Shown: in pieces, positions 23,959-33,642 of the stretch
Layout of the letters: each line of letters opens with the position of its first letter
How positions within the stretch are numbered: the stretch's first letter is position 1
Source of the DNA: Carboxylicivirga linearis
GTDB lineage: Bacteria; Bacteroidota; Bacteroidia; Bacteroidales; Marinilabiliaceae
Assembly: GCF_018271995.1 (NCBI RefSeq)
Contig: NZ_JAGUCO010000016.1
Span: forward strand, 1-64,000
Direction: 5' to 3'
DNA length: 64,000 nt
The notes under the pieces: model-generated
The model's database searches: none
The model's input: the letters and a program-made list of their open reading frames with translations, nothing else
Told to the model about the DNA's origin: nothing
Program-made: the position numbers and the translations under genes

Positions 23959-24435
23959 TTAAACATAAGTTAATTGTGAAGCCTCATATTTATCTCGTCT
24001 GATAGGATTATTGATATTGACCAATACTTTATTATCTCTAATACTGATAGGAAAAATATCTAAAGCTCGCGTTGCTGGTGGCGACAGCACCTCACCATGT
24101 TTATTAAATGCTGAAGCATGACACGGACACACAAACCGATCTTTATTCTGATTAAATTGAACGGCACATCCAAGATGAGTGCAATGAATAGAAATAGCTA
24201 ACATACCTCCGTCTTCTAATCTGGATAAATAAAAATGAGCCGAGCCAAATGGGTATACTTTGTTATTTTCAAAAAAGTTGATGTTGCCTGCATCAAACCA
24301 TCCATCCACTACATCTCCATCCTTCTTTTTACCTAATAAGCTATAAAAAATATATACTACTTCGAGCGATAACAATGCGTAAATAGCTCGTTTTATAAAT
24401 GTTCGTCGGGTAAATTTCAGTTTCATCAATCGCAT
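23959..24435 (-). CDS. Rieske iron-sulfur protein
   Basis: About 158 residues. A twin-arginine-type segment (FTRRTFIKRA) precedes one hydrophobic helix (YALLSLEVVYIFYSLL), the usual Tat-exported, membrane-anchored form. The [2Fe-2S] cluster motifs are complete: CTHLGC and CPCHAS, 16 residues apart. The ATG at 24435 is chosen; a TTG at 24444 would add three residues, and ATG 24426 is also possible. The gene overlaps neither neighbour but is packed between cytochrome b and the octaheme cytochrome. It carries electrons from quinol at the Qo site of cytochrome b to the c-type haem partner. Confidence 0.93.
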   Translation of the reverse strand: MRLMKLKFTRRTFIKRAIYALLSLEVVYIFYSLLGKKKDGDVVDGWFDAGNINFFENNKVYPFGSAHFYLSRLEDGGMLAISIHCTHLGCAVQFNQNKDRFVCPCHASAFNKHGEVLSPPATRALDIFPISIRDNKVLVNINNPIRRDKYEASQLTYV

Positions 24436-24444
24436 TCTAAACAA

Positions 24445-25719
24445 TTAAGCAAATAAGTGCATTCCTTCTCCCCTAAGCAAACTGCCTACTATAGTCATAA
24501 CAATATATGCAGTAATAAGAATAGTAAACATTGCCATTACAATGTCTATTTTGGCAGCATCGAATTTCGATTTTATGTAATACAGATAGGCAGCAGCCGG
24601 AACCATATACAACAATAATAAAAGCAGACCCGTGCTAATTAAAACGGGTACCTGAGGCATCCAGTCACGTAAATCCAGAAAATACTCGCTGGTTACTATC
24701 ACTACCAGCGTTAATAACACTGCAAATACAAAAGTTATAAGGGTTAACTTCTTACCTTTATCAGAGTTAAACCAAACTCCTACCTTCAGATCGGTATATT
24801 TCATGTATGGTATATATACAAGAAAAGCTGTTACCAGCAACGGAATTACAAATATACCAAACCCCGGATGAATGTGTAATAACAACTCCTGAAAGCCCAT
24901 AAAATACCATGGTGCTTTACTTGGATTAGGACTAATAAGTGGATTGGCTTTATCTTGCAAGGGCGCATTCACCAACATCGAAAACAAAAACAAGGCTACT
25001 ATCACAATCAACGCAACCACAATCTCTTTATACAGCAAATTAGGGTGCGTAGGAACCATCTCTCTTTTTTCACTGGTTTGAACGGTTACACCTTTTGATT
25101 TTCGTACCAACCAGAAATGAATCGACATCAAGAACACCATCAACAGGGGTAGTAATCCGGTATGAAAATGATAAAACCTTAATAGTGTAATCTCTGTCAC
25201 CTCGTCTCCTCCCCGCACCATATCAGCTAATGCATCTCCAATAAATGGAATATAACTCAGCATATTCGTCATGATGGTTACGGCCCAAAAAGCCAACTGA
25301 TCCCAGGGTAACAAATAACCTGTAAAGTTAGAGAACAAAACCAGGAACATCATTAACAACCCGTAGATCCAGTTTTTACGGCGCTCGTAATAAATCGATT
25401 GCGAGTAAAAAACACGAATCACATGCAGAAACGAAACCAATACCAATCCCATCCCACTCCAATAATGCAGGTTACGCAGTAACTGACCAAACACTACATT
25501 ATTCTGTAGTTCTATAATAGAATCATAAGCCTCTTTAACTGAAGGTACGTATGCAAAACGCAGTAACATTCCGGTTATAAACAAGATTACAAACAATAAA
25601 GCTGCCACACCTCCCAAACCAAAGGTGCGGGTAAATTTTATGGATTGTTCATCAACCTTATTAGGATGTAAATGCAACAAAAGCTTGGTAATTGCCTTGG
25701 AATGCCCGGCTGTATTCAT
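24445..25719 (-). CDS. Cytochrome b (bc-type complex, full-length fused form)
   Basis: A 424-residue membrane protein with both the haem-binding N-terminal four-helix part (LRNLHYWSGMGLVLVSFLHVIRVF and FYHFHTGLLPLLMVFLMSIHFWLV give the two His pairs) and the C-terminal subunit-IV-like part. The Qo-site motif PEWY appears as KAPWYFMGFQELL, i.e. the Glu is replaced. Forms with Pro-Trp-Tyr but without Glu are found in several bacterial variant complexes. It is the first gene of the operon cytochrome b, Rieske, octaheme cytochrome. A promoter with an exact -7 element lies about 55 bases upstream. Confidence 0.92.
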   Translation of the reverse strand: MNTAGHSKAITKLLLHLHPNKVDEQSIKFTRTFGLGGVAALLFVILFITGMLLRFAYVPSVKEAYDSIIELQNNVVFGQLLRNLHYWSGMGLVLVSFLHVIRVFYSQSIYYERRKNWIYGLLMMFLVLFSNFTGYLLPWDQLAFWAVTIMTNMLSYIPFIGDALADMVRGGDEVTEITLLRFYHFHTGLLPLLMVFLMSIHFWLVRKSKGVTVQTSEKREMVPTHPNLLYKEIVVALIVIVALFLFSMLVNAPLQDKANPLISPNPSKAPWYFMGFQELLLHIHPGFGIFVIPLLVTAFLVYIPYMKYTDLKVGVWFNSDKGKKLTLITFVFAVLLTLVVIVTSEYFLDLRDWMPQVPVLISTGLLLLLLYMVPAAAYLYYIKSKFDAAKIDIVMAMFTILITAYIVMTIVGSLLRGEGMHLFA

Positions 25720-25774
25720 TATAATTCGAGTATTTAGAATCTTAGTACTGAGTGTTTGGTATTATTTTGTAATT

Positions 25775-25807
25775 CAAAAGTAACCATTTTATAAATTTTA
25801 AAAACAA
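25775..25807 (-). promoter_or_regulatory. Promoter of the cytochrome operon
   Basis: On the minus strand TACTTTTG (25775-25782) is an exact TAnnTTTG -7 element, with TTG (25805-25807) 22 bases upstream as a possible -33 element. The predicted start is near 25768, leaving a leader of about 50 bases. Confidence 0.5.
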
Positions 25808-25894
25808 TCTTGGAATTTTAGTGGCGTTTTTAAACATTACTATTAATTTTTAAACAAATAGAGAAATCCTGTATCCTCTCAAATTCAATTTTAT

Positions 25895-25902
25895 TAGTTT
25901 TG
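25895..25902 (+). promoter_or_regulatory. Candidate -7 element of DPP-IV gene
   Basis: TAGTTTTG is an exact TAnnTTTG element 47 bases before the ATG at 25950. No clear -33 element is seen. Confidence 0.45.
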
Positions 25903-25949
25903 AGTCTCCGAAAAAACGGCTAATAGAAATAATTAAAACTAATTATAAC

Positions 25950-28133
25950 ATGCGTAAGCTTTTTTATTTAATGGCTTTTTTAGCACTACCAGCTATGGTA
26001 TTTGCTCAAAAAAAGACCGTAACACTAGATGATTTTACGAAAAAAGGTACTTTTTATGCTCAATCGGTATATGGTTTAACATCCATGAACGATGGTATTC
26101 ATTTTACTACTTTAGAAGAAGGATCTAAAATTGAGAAATATGAGTATAAAACCGGCAAAAAAGCAGGTACCATCATGGATTTAAAAGCCATTGAAGATTG
26201 TCCGGTAACACATATGCAGGGTTATGAATTAAATGCTGACGAAACCAAAGTGTTGTTTTACACCAATAGTGAGAAGATTTATCGTCGTTCATTCCGAGCC
26301 GACTATTACATCTACGATTTAGTTCATAAAGAATTAAGCCCTCTGTCGGAAAATGGTAAACAACAAGTTGCATCTTTCTCTCCCAATGGCGAGATGGTAG
26401 CTTTTGTGCGCGACAATGATCTATTTCTTAAAAAACTAAAGTTCGGAACCGAGAGTGCCATCACCGAGGATGGTGAATACAACTCTATAATCAATGGTGC
26501 ACCCGACTGGGTTTACGAAGAAGAATTTGAATTTAACAAAGCCTATGACTGGTCGCCGGATAGTAAAGAAATTGCTTTCATCCGTTTTGATGAGTCTAAT
26601 GTAAAGGAATATTCATTCCCCGTTTATCAGGGATCTAATCCTACTCACGAAGAAAACGCGTTGTACCCTGATCAATACCGATTCAAATACCCGAAAGCCG
26701 GTGAAGAAAACGCTATTGTTAGTGTTCATGTTTTCAACATTAAGAACCGTACCACCAAAACAATGGATATTGGTGAAGAAACCGACATTTACATCCCTCG
26801 TGTTAGATTCACAAAAACCGAAGGTAAATTGGGTGTAATGAAGTTTAATCGTCATCAGAACCAATTTGACCTGATGATAGCCAATACAGCTTCAGGCATT
26901 TGCAACACTATTTTTACGCATCGTAACGATTATTTTGTGGATCAGAATGTGTTGGATAATCTGCAATTCCTAGATGACAATAAGCACTTTGTGTACGTTG
27001 GAGAAATGGATGGATACAACCACATTTATATTTACACACTAGCCGGAGCAAAAGTGGCACAAGTAACTAAAGGAAACTGGGACGTTACCAAATACCTTGG
27101 GTATGATGTTAAGAAAAAGCTGTTCTATTATGAAGCCGCTGCAAAATCTCCACTTCAACGTGAAGTTTATGCAGCAAGTGCTGATGGCAAAAAGAAAATT
27201 TCATTCTCGAAAAAAGAAGGAACCAACAGAGCGTCTTTCAGCAAGGGATTCAAGTATTACATTAATTACTTCTCCAATACCACAACTCCCACTCTGGTAA
27301 CCCTTCACGATGGTAATGGAAAATTGGTAAGAACTCTCAAGGATAATGCCGATCTGAAAAAACGTGTTGAAGGATTTGATTTAAGTCCTAAAAAATTCTT
27401 CACTTTTAAAACATCCGAAGGAGTTGAATTAAACGGCTGGATGGTGAAACCTTTAAACTTTGACGCCAACAAAGAGTATCCTTTATTAATGGTTCAATAC
27501 AGTGGTCCTAACTCGCAACAGGTTCTTGATAACTGGAGCATTGGATGGGAACAATACCTTGCTTCGGAAGGATATATGGTTGCTTGTGTCGATCCTCGTG
27601 GCACAGGAGCCCGTGGAGAAGAATTTCGTAAATGCACTTATCTTAACTTAGGTGAGATTGAGTCGCATGACCAGATAGAAGCGGCTAAATATTTTGGTAG
27701 CCTTCCATATGTTGATGCCTCACGCATTGGTATTTGGGGATGGAGTTACGGTGGTTATATGACAGCCATGTGCTTAAGCAAATCAGATGTATTTAAAATG
27801 GGTATTGCTGTTGCTCCGGTAACCAGCTATCGCTATTATGATTCTATTTACACTGAGCGATATATGCGTACACCTAAAGAAAATCCTAAAGGATATGAGA
27901 ACTGCCCAATGAATCTGGCTGAAAATGTAAAGGGTCGCTTATTCCTGATTCACGGAACAGCAGATGACAATGTTCATTACCAAAATACCATTGAATATGT
28001 TGATCGTTTAGTGCAGGCAGGCATACAGTTTGATATGTTCTCATACACCAACCGCAACCATAGTATTTACGGAGGTAACACACGCTCACATCTTTACAGA
28101 ATGAAAGCCGATTATATTTTCCGCAATCTGTAA
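25950..28133 (+). CDS. Dipeptidyl peptidase IV (S9B)
   Basis: A 727-residue exported serine peptidase that removes Xaa-Pro dipeptides from peptide N-termini. The signal peptide is residues 1-~20 (MRKLFYLMAFLALPAMVFAQ). A beta-propeller domain (~40-470) contains DWVYEEEF, with the Glu190-Glu191 pair that binds the substrate amino group. The alpha/beta-hydrolase domain has the triad Ser599 (GWSYGGY), Asp672 (GTADDNV) and His704 (RNHSIYGG). Spacing agrees with the family. It stands alone with its own terminator. In Bacteroidota these enzymes act in the periplasm in protein or peptide use. Confidence 0.95.
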   Translation: MRKLFYLMAFLALPAMVFAQKKTVTLDDFTKKGTFYAQSVYGLTSMNDGIHFTTLEEGSKIEKYEYKTGKKAGTIMDLKAIEDCPVTHMQGYELNADETKVLFYTNSEKIYRRSFRADYYIYDLVHKELSPLSENGKQQVASFSPNGEMVAFVRDNDLFLKKLKFGTESAITEDGEYNSIINGAPDWVYEEEFEFNKAYDWSPDSKEIAFIRFDESNVKEYSFPVYQGSNPTHEENALYPDQYRFKYPKAGEENAIVSVHVFNIKNRTTKTMDIGEETDIYIPRVRFTKTEGKLGVMKFNRHQNQFDLMIANTASGICNTIFTHRNDYFVDQNVLDNLQFLDDNKHFVYVGEMDGYNHIYIYTLAGAKVAQVTKGNWDVTKYLGYDVKKKLFYYEAAAKSPLQREVYAASADGKKKISFSKKEGTNRASFSKGFKYYINYFSNTTTPTLVTLHDGNGKLVRTLKDNADLKKRVEGFDLSPKKFFTFKTSEGVELNGWMVKPLNFDANKEYPLLMVQYSGPNSQQVLDNWSIGWEQYLASEGYMVACVDPRGTGARGEEFRKCTYLNLGEIESHDQIEAAKYFGSLPYVDASRIGIWGWSYGGYMTAMCLSKSDVFKMGIAVAPVTSYRYYDSIYTERYMRTPKENPKGYENCPMNLAENVKGRLFLIHGTADDNVHYQNTIEYVDRLVQAGIQFDMFSYTNRNHSIYGGNTRSHLYRMKADYIFRNL

Positions 28134-28200
28134 GATTAAACTAATAAAGCAAATCCAGGTTTCTAACATACCTACAGATCAAAACATAACAATATAAAAC

Positions 28201-28231
28201 GAACCGATTGGATGATTCTGATCGGTTCTTT
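28201..28231 (+). terminator. Terminator of DPP-IV gene
   Basis: Hairpin GAACCGAT / ATCGGTTC with a 12-base loop, followed by a short T run, 67 bases after the stop codon. Confidence 0.75.
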
Positions 28232-28255
28232 CATATAATTATCAAACTGAAATAG

Positions 28256-28263
28256 TATATTTG
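28256..28263 (+). promoter_or_regulatory. -7 element of tRNA-Leu
   Basis: TATATTTG is an exact TAnnTTTG element ending 10 bases before the tRNA, so transcription should start just ahead of its 5' end. Confidence 0.55.
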
Positions 28264-28273
28264 CTCTCCGCAA

Positions 28274-28357
28274 GCCCAGTTGGCGGAATTGGTAGACGCG
28301 CTGGTTTCAGGGACCAGTGACCGCAAGGTCGTGAAGGTTCGAGTCCTTTACTGGGCA
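28274..28357 (+). tRNA. tRNA-Leu (CAG)
   Basis: An 84-base class II tRNA. Acceptor stem GCCCAGT / ACTGGGC; anticodon stem CTGGT / ACCAG with loop TTCAGGG, anticodon CAG; a variable arm (TGACCGCAAGGTCG); T arm GAAGG TTCGAGT CCTTT region. Discriminator A at 28357; CCA is not encoded. Confidence 0.95.
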
Positions 28358-28362
28358 CAACA

Positions 28363-28396
28363 ACTCCCGATTGATGATTCAGTCGGGATTTTTTTT
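28363..28396 (+). terminator. Terminator of tRNA-Leu
   Basis: Hairpin with stem TCCCGA / TCGGGA, followed by a run of eight T. Confidence 0.75.
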
Positions 28397-28575
28397 ATAG
28401 CACACAAGAAAACCTAAAACCGCCTCCCTTGAACAAATTTTTAACAATTTTTGTAGAATTTCTATTATAAAAATCACTCTATTACTAATTGATTTAAATT
28501 CTCTTACATAAATTTCAGATCACACGCTCTATTTTTACTATCTGAATTATTAATCTTTTCTTTAAAGAACAACCT

Positions 28576-31500
28576 ATGATAAAAAATGTACCTAAGTATA
28601 CTTGGGCAGTACTTTTATTTATTGGAATCACATATTTTCCGATAATAAAAGCACAAACAGATGTAACAAGTTCTTACATTACGAATGCAGGATTTGATGA
28701 AGATTGTAGTTATCTGACCGGAGGCACTGCTACTATCGGTTCAGCCGATCCCGGCAACATGGTTACCATCACAGGATGGAGCATAGGTAGTCGCCCGGCT
28801 TGGAGTGCTGCCGGCGACTTCGAATTTGGATGGAATGGCACCTTTAATGGTGTTAGTATACCTGCAACTTCATATGACGGATCAACCGGATCGGGTCATG
28901 GAACAGTTGGATTCTCGGTTGGATGGAGTGGAATTATTTCCTATACTCAACAGGTAACACTTCCCGTGGGTAATTATGGATTAGTTGTGGCAACCACTAT
29001 ACAGGGTGCCGACAATATTTTTGCTAACCATACAGGATGGGTTCCGGAAAGCGGTGAGAGCACCCTTTCTGATTTAACAACTGTCTCAACAAGCGGACAG
29101 TGGGTACTGGACACCATTCGCTTTAAGACTTACGAATCAACAACCGGTGCAATTCAGGTGGGCATGCAGGCATATGGTTCTACTTCAACTGCAAATGGCA
29201 GGTTGTTTATCGACTATGTTCAACTTTTAGAACTGGAAGCCGACAAAACAGATTTGGAAGCCCTATTAGCAACTGCTTCAGATATGTTGGCAAATCAACA
29301 ACCAATACCTGACGGATCAACTGCCTATACCGATTTATCTGCTGCCATCTCAACTGCTCAAACTATATACGATAACGAGGCTGCCACTACCGTTGAAGTT
29401 ATACAGGCAGAGAAGGACTTAACGGATGCTATTTCAGATGTTGAGGCGGCTATTTACCTATACGAATTGCAAGGAGCCAGTTATGAAAATCCGATCAATA
29501 TCACTGAAAAAATAATAAATCCCGATTTTGAAGCGAATGGCGGATCAACCGACGGTTGGATTTCAACATTTGGGGTATTTAACGGTGCTAATGCTGTGTT
29601 TGACGGCGCTCCATCTCCTAATCATGTGATGGATGGTGATCCAAATTCATCAACCATCAACTACCAAACAATAGCTGGTATTCCGGCTGGTGCCTATAAA
29701 GTAGATGCAATTGCTCGTGGTAGAGTTGAATCATCAGGCAAAATGTTTATTGGAGCACAACCAGGTAGTACTTTAAGCTCTGCAGCCATCGCTAATGTTG
29801 AAGTCAACCGTATAGGTGATGTTGGAGGAGCTTTAAACTATGGATTTAATCCTTACCAAACACCCTATGTGATAATACCGGAGGGGGAAACCTCAGTTTC
29901 AATTGGTATTTATTTTGATGGTGATTGTGGATGGTCGAGTGTAGATAATTTTGAGCTTACTTATTTTGGCTCAGCAGCTGCATTGGCTGAAGCCTTAAAA
30001 ACAGAGCTTACAGCATTAAAAGACTCATCTGATTTACCGGATAGCTTCGATACCACGGAAGCAGAAACTTTGTTATCAACTGACTTAACTTCAGAAAATG
30101 AAGCTGAATTGACCATTCAATTAGAATCAACCATCAATTCATTAAAAGAAGTTATTGCTCAAAACATCGATGCTTCATTGGCCGATTTACAGGTTGATGG
30201 AATAACCATCAGAGACTTTGATGCAGAAACATTGGAATATACTTACAATATTTATTCATCAACGGTTCAAACACCTGATGTACCAGTTGTTACTGCCACT
30301 AAAAACAGTTCATACGCAGCTGAGCCGGCTATTACACCAGCTACCCAGGTACCAGGAACAACTCAGGTTACTGTTACTGCCGGTAATGGATCTGAAATAA
30401 CTTATTCGATACATTTTGAGTTTGTACAGTTAAGCAGCCTTGAGAATTATACCGCTACAGTAGAAACTTTCCAGAATCAAGCTGCTGAAATTAGTGGTAA
30501 CGGTCAATTAACCATCACCGGAAATACAAACCCTCTAAGCGGCAGTTCCATTAACCTGGTTTCAACCGATGCGTGGATTTATTTCGCCAGCTTAAAACCT
30601 TCTGAAGTAATTAACTCAGAACTTACCTACATTACGGTTAATGGCGAAGTTGCCGAACATGGAGTGAACGTAAGAGTGGCTCCATACTTAAACGGAGCAA
30701 TGGTTATCCCTCATTCCACTTCGTATGCAGCTTTAACTGTATACAGCAATCAATCATTAGGCGGATCGTCAATGGACTTTGTTAGCGGCTATCATTATAC
30801 CGGAAGCCAATTGGGTGAATTGGATAACGACATTGAATCGTTTGTTCTGAAAAAAGGTTACATGGCAACCTTTGCCACTAATACTGATGGTACAGGAAAA
30901 AGCAGGGTATACATTGCCGACGACTATGATGTAACCATCAATATTATGCCTGAGGGACTTGACAATTCTGTATCTTTTATTGTAGTTCGCCCATGGAGAT
31001 GGACCGTTAAAAAAGGCTGGAGAGGCAGTTCGGCCGGAGCTGATCGTTTTAATGCCGGATCGCACTACGACTACAATAATTCTGCTTATTCTACTATTGA
31101 TGTTGAATATGTACCAATGCGTCATAATCCAAACTGGAATGCATATAGTAACTTCTACGATAAATATTCTTCTACCAGTGCTTTAGGTTATAACGAGCCT
31201 GACAACTCGGTGGATGATGGTTATAGTACAGTTGAAGGGGCTATTGCCAGCTGGCCTAACATGATGGAGTCAGGATTACGTTTAGGATCACCGGCTGTTA
31301 CAGATGGCGGATTAAGTTGGTTAGCTGATTTTATGGCTCAGGCTGAAGCTTTGGATTATCGTGTTGACTTTATTGCATGGCACTTCTATAGAGCCGGATA
31401 CACCGCAAAAGGCTATTACGATGCTTTAAAATCTATTTATGACACTTACAAGCGCCCAATCTGGATTACCGAGTTTAACAATGGTTGTAACTGGACCTAT

Positions 31501-32763
31501 GACGGCAATGTACCAAGCATTGAAGAGAATGGAGCAGTAATTGAAGAATTCATCAATATGCTGGATACTACTTCATTTGTTGAGCGCTATTATGTTTGGG
31601 ATGGATGTAACGAGGAGTTGCGAATGACCAATTCAGGAACAGGTGAGTTGTATCCGGCAGGAGAAGCTTATCAAAATCTTGTTTCAACCATGTCCTATAC
31701 TGCTGATTTCTATAACGATCAGGATATAGCCAAAATAGAAGAAAATGCGAAAGGATTTTGCAGCATTGATGGAACCATTGAAAATGGCTATGCTAACACT
31801 ACTGATGCAACCGGAAGTGGTATTGATTACAAGGTGATATATAAATCTGATGGACTAAAAACAATTAATATTGTGTATGCATCAACCGAAGCAACAACTG
31901 CCAATATAATTGTTAATGGCGTAACGGTTGTGGAAGATTTAGAAATCAGTGCATCAGGTAGCCTTGACTATAACCAAATTGTTTCATTGAGCTTCCCTGC
32001 TGAACCTGGAATAGCTGATATTCGCATAGAAGCAACTACATCAGCAGGTCTTCCGAATATCGATTATATTGAGATTACGGATGGAACACCTGCCGATTGC
32101 GAAGCATCATATCCGGTTATATTATCTTATACCAACGAACAAACGGGTAATTATGCTTCTAATATTCTGGATGGAAGCACTGCAACACGTTGGTCGGCTC
32201 AGTATTTCCCACAATCATTAGTTATTGATTATGGCGAAATAAAATCCATTATCGGAACCAAGGTATATACCTACTCCAATAGAAATTACCAATATACCAT
32301 AGAGCTAGATGACGATGTTAACTTCTCTGATCCGTATACTGTTGATCGCACAGCAAACACATCAACCACTCAACCAATAAGCGACGCGTTTAATGCTGTT
32401 AATGCCCGCTATGCCCGCCTAACGGTAACCGGAGTTGGAAATTCATATTCTGGTGACTGGGTGAGTATTACTGAGCTGCAGATTGAAGAGGGTACCTCAA
32501 CAGCTATTGGAGACGTTGAAAGCAGCTCCAACGGTGTTACCATTTATCCAAATCCAGCTAAGAACTACTTCAATGTTTCCATTGAAAATAGTCTGGATGA
32601 GGCCTTGTTATATATTTATAATAACAGCGGACAATTGATAAAGAAGGTTACCATTGTTAATGCAGAAGGAGTTATTAACTGCTCTGATCTTACAAGTGGA
32701 ATTTACCTTATTAAAGTAGTATCAGACAATAAAACAGATACCCAAAAGCTGATTATTGAATAA
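28576..32763 (+). CDS. Secreted GH128 beta-1,3-glucanase, multidomain, T9SS sorting domain
   Basis: A 1,395-residue exported enzyme. After the signal peptide (1-~27): a beta-sandwich domain (~30-220), a FIVAR-like helical segment (~223-295), a second carbohydrate-binding-like sandwich (~305-465), another helical segment (~470-540), a cadherin-like beta domain (~545-620), and the catalytic core at ~800-1035. The core has YNEPD (acid/base Glu) and PIWITEFN (nucleophile Glu), with FIAWHFYR and LRLGSPAV between, as expected for glycoside hydrolase family 128, which cleaves beta-1,3-glucans such as laminarin or curdlan. A galactose-binding-like domain (~1,170-1,300; ILDGSTATRWSAQYFPQSLV) and a type IX secretion C-terminal domain (VTIYPNPAKNYFNVSI to SDNKTDTQKLIIE) follow. 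It stands alone, with its own terminator. The exact glucan is uncertain. Confidence 0.88.
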   Translation: MIKNVPKYTWAVLLFIGITYFPIIKAQTDVTSSYITNAGFDEDCSYLTGGTATIGSADPGNMVTITGWSIGSRPAWSAAGDFEFGWNGTFNGVSIPATSYDGSTGSGHGTVGFSVGWSGIISYTQQVTLPVGNYGLVVATTIQGADNIFANHTGWVPESGESTLSDLTTVSTSGQWVLDTIRFKTYESTTGAIQVGMQAYGSTSTANGRLFIDYVQLLELEADKTDLEALLATASDMLANQQPIPDGSTAYTDLSAAISTAQTIYDNEAATTVEVIQAEKDLTDAISDVEAAIYLYELQGASYENPINITEKIINPDFEANGGSTDGWISTFGVFNGANAVFDGAPSPNHVMDGDPNSSTINYQTIAGIPAGAYKVDAIARGRVESSGKMFIGAQPGSTLSSAAIANVEVNRIGDVGGALNYGFNPYQTPYVIIPEGETSVSIGIYFDGDCGWSSVDNFELTYFGSAAALAEALKTELTALKDSSDLPDSFDTTEAETLLSTDLTSENEAELTIQLESTINSLKEVIAQNIDASLADLQVDGITIRDFDAETLEYTYNIYSSTVQTPDVPVVTATKNSSYAAEPAITPATQVPGTTQVTVTAGNGSEITYSIHFEFVQLSSLENYTATVETFQNQAAEISGNGQLTITGNTNPLSGSSINLVSTDAWIYFASLKPSEVINSELTYITVNGEVAEHGVNVRVAPYLNGAMVIPHSTSYAALTVYSNQSLGGSSMDFVSGYHYTGSQLGELDNDIESFVLKKGYMATFATNTDGTGKSRVYIADDYDVTINIMPEGLDNSVSFIVVRPWRWTVKKGWRGSSAGADRFNAGSHYDYNNSAYSTIDVEYVPMRHNPNWNAYSNFYDKYSSTSALGYNEPDNSVDDGYSTVEGAIASWPNMMESGLRLGSPAVTDGGLSWLADFMAQAEALDYRVDFIAWHFYRAGYTAKGYYDALKSIYDTYKRPIWITEFNNGCNWTYDGNVPSIEENGAVIEEFINMLDTTSFVERYYVWDGCNEELRMTNSGTGELYPAGEAYQNLVSTMSYTADFYNDQDIAKIEENAKGFCSIDGTIENGYANTTDATGSGIDYKVIYKSDGLKTINIVYASTEATTANIIVNGVTVVEDLEISASGSLDYNQIVSLSFPAEPGIADIRIEATTSAGLPNIDYIEITDGTPADCEASYPVILSYTNEQTGNYASNILDGSTATRWSAQYFPQSLVIDYGEIKSIIGTKVYTYSNRNYQYTIELDDDVNFSDPYTVDRTANTSTTQPISDAFNAVNARYARLTVTGVGNSYSGDWVSITELQIEEGTSTAIGDVESSSNGVTIYPNPAKNYFNVSIENSLDEALLYIYNNSGQLIKKVTIVNAEGVINCSDLTSGIYLIKVVSDNKTDTQKLIIE

Positions 32764-32796
32764 TTACACCAAGATTGATTTTTAGCTATAGATTAA

Positions 32797-32830
32797 TACC
32801 CCCGGGACCTTCAGGCCTTGGGGGTTTTTC
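32797..32830 (+). terminator. Terminator of GH128 gene
   Basis: GC-rich hairpin CCCCCGGGACC-TTCA-GGCCTTGGGGG (outer five pairs perfect, inner part imperfect) followed by T5C. Confidence 0.75.
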
Positions 32831-32833
32831 TTT

Positions 32834-33085
32834 TATAAATCTTCCTATACCGATAAATTTGCTGATTTGTGGGCCGAAGCCAACGACAATAAAGCCGATT
32901 CTAATGAGTCGAAAATTATTCGCGATAAAGCATATACATATATGAAAAATCTGGTAGACGAGATTCGTGAAGCCGGAAAATATGTATTCCGTAAAAATCC
33001 TAAAAGACTAAATGGCTATTCAAGCGCCTACTGGCGAAAACAAAATCAAAATAAGAAGGATAGCAACAGCACTGTATCTGAGTAA
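32834..33085 (+). pseudogene. 3' remnant of a DUF6261-like gene
   Basis: An open frame joins directly onto the glucanase terminator without a start codon (the only start-like codon is a TTG at 32867). The protein ends VDEIREAGKYVFRKNPKRLNGYSSAYWRKQN, which resembles the C-terminus of DUF6261-type proteins, common multicopy proteins in Bacteroidota. Only about 80 of the expected ~200 residues remain. It appears to be a truncated remnant left by rearrangement. It is followed by a cluster of short repeats. The family assignment is by memory of the C-terminal pattern and is moderate. Confidence 0.5.
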
Positions 33086-33642
33086 TATTAATCTGTACTA
33101 ATTAGGTGCGTCCTGTATCACATGCAGGGCGCCCTGTTTGTTTCCATACCTCCCTGTACCATTTTTACATCTTCCTGTACCACTGGAACTCGTAAAAATG
33201 ATGCAGGTCTTCAAAATTTGCTACAGAAAGCCAAAAAAACATAACAGGATAATAAGAAAGCCTACAGGAGAACTCAAATTTGGTACAGGGCGATAAAAAA
33301 GCCTGCAGGAAAGCATAAATAGTGTGCAGGGCTATGGCAAGGGGTGATTTTGATAATCACCTCATTCCGGCCTTCTCCTTTAAGAAGAAGGAGTTGTTTA
33401 CGGTATGTCTTCCTCTCCTTGAGGAGAGGATTAGAGGAGAGGTGAATTATCAATAAAGATAGACACAATGTTTGAGGCTGAAGAATACTGAAGGTCTAAC
33501 TCTAAGACAGGTATTCGGGATTATGATTTGCATATCAGTCCTCATCTAACAACTTATTTATAAATAACATACTACTCCAACAGCAGAACAACCGTATAAT
33601 TTAAATATGGAGTTAAAATAATACAATAATTAGATGAAGCTT
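33086..33642. repeat. Cluster of short degenerate repeats, no gene
   Basis: A spacer of about 550 bases. From 33108 to 33335 the words CCTGTACCA, CCTGTATCA, GGTACAGGG, CCTGCAGGA and TGCAGGGC recur on both strands about ten times at 20-30-base intervals. From 33366 to 33445 a second type occurs: CTTCTCCTTTAAGAAGAAGGAG and CTCTCCTTGAGGAGAG, two neighbouring palindromes followed by an AGAGGAGAGG echo. The short frames here lack start signals and look accidental. The last ~170 bases are plain AT-rich spacer. Confidence 0.7.

Noticed and set aside
32867-33085. Complete 72-residue protein
   Set aside because: Its start would be a TTG, the frame is open upstream to the preceding terminator, and only the C-terminus of a larger family is present.
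33274-33468. Minus-strand frame of 64 codons
   Set aside because: It lies entirely within palindromic repeat DNA and has no start signal or recognisable protein features.
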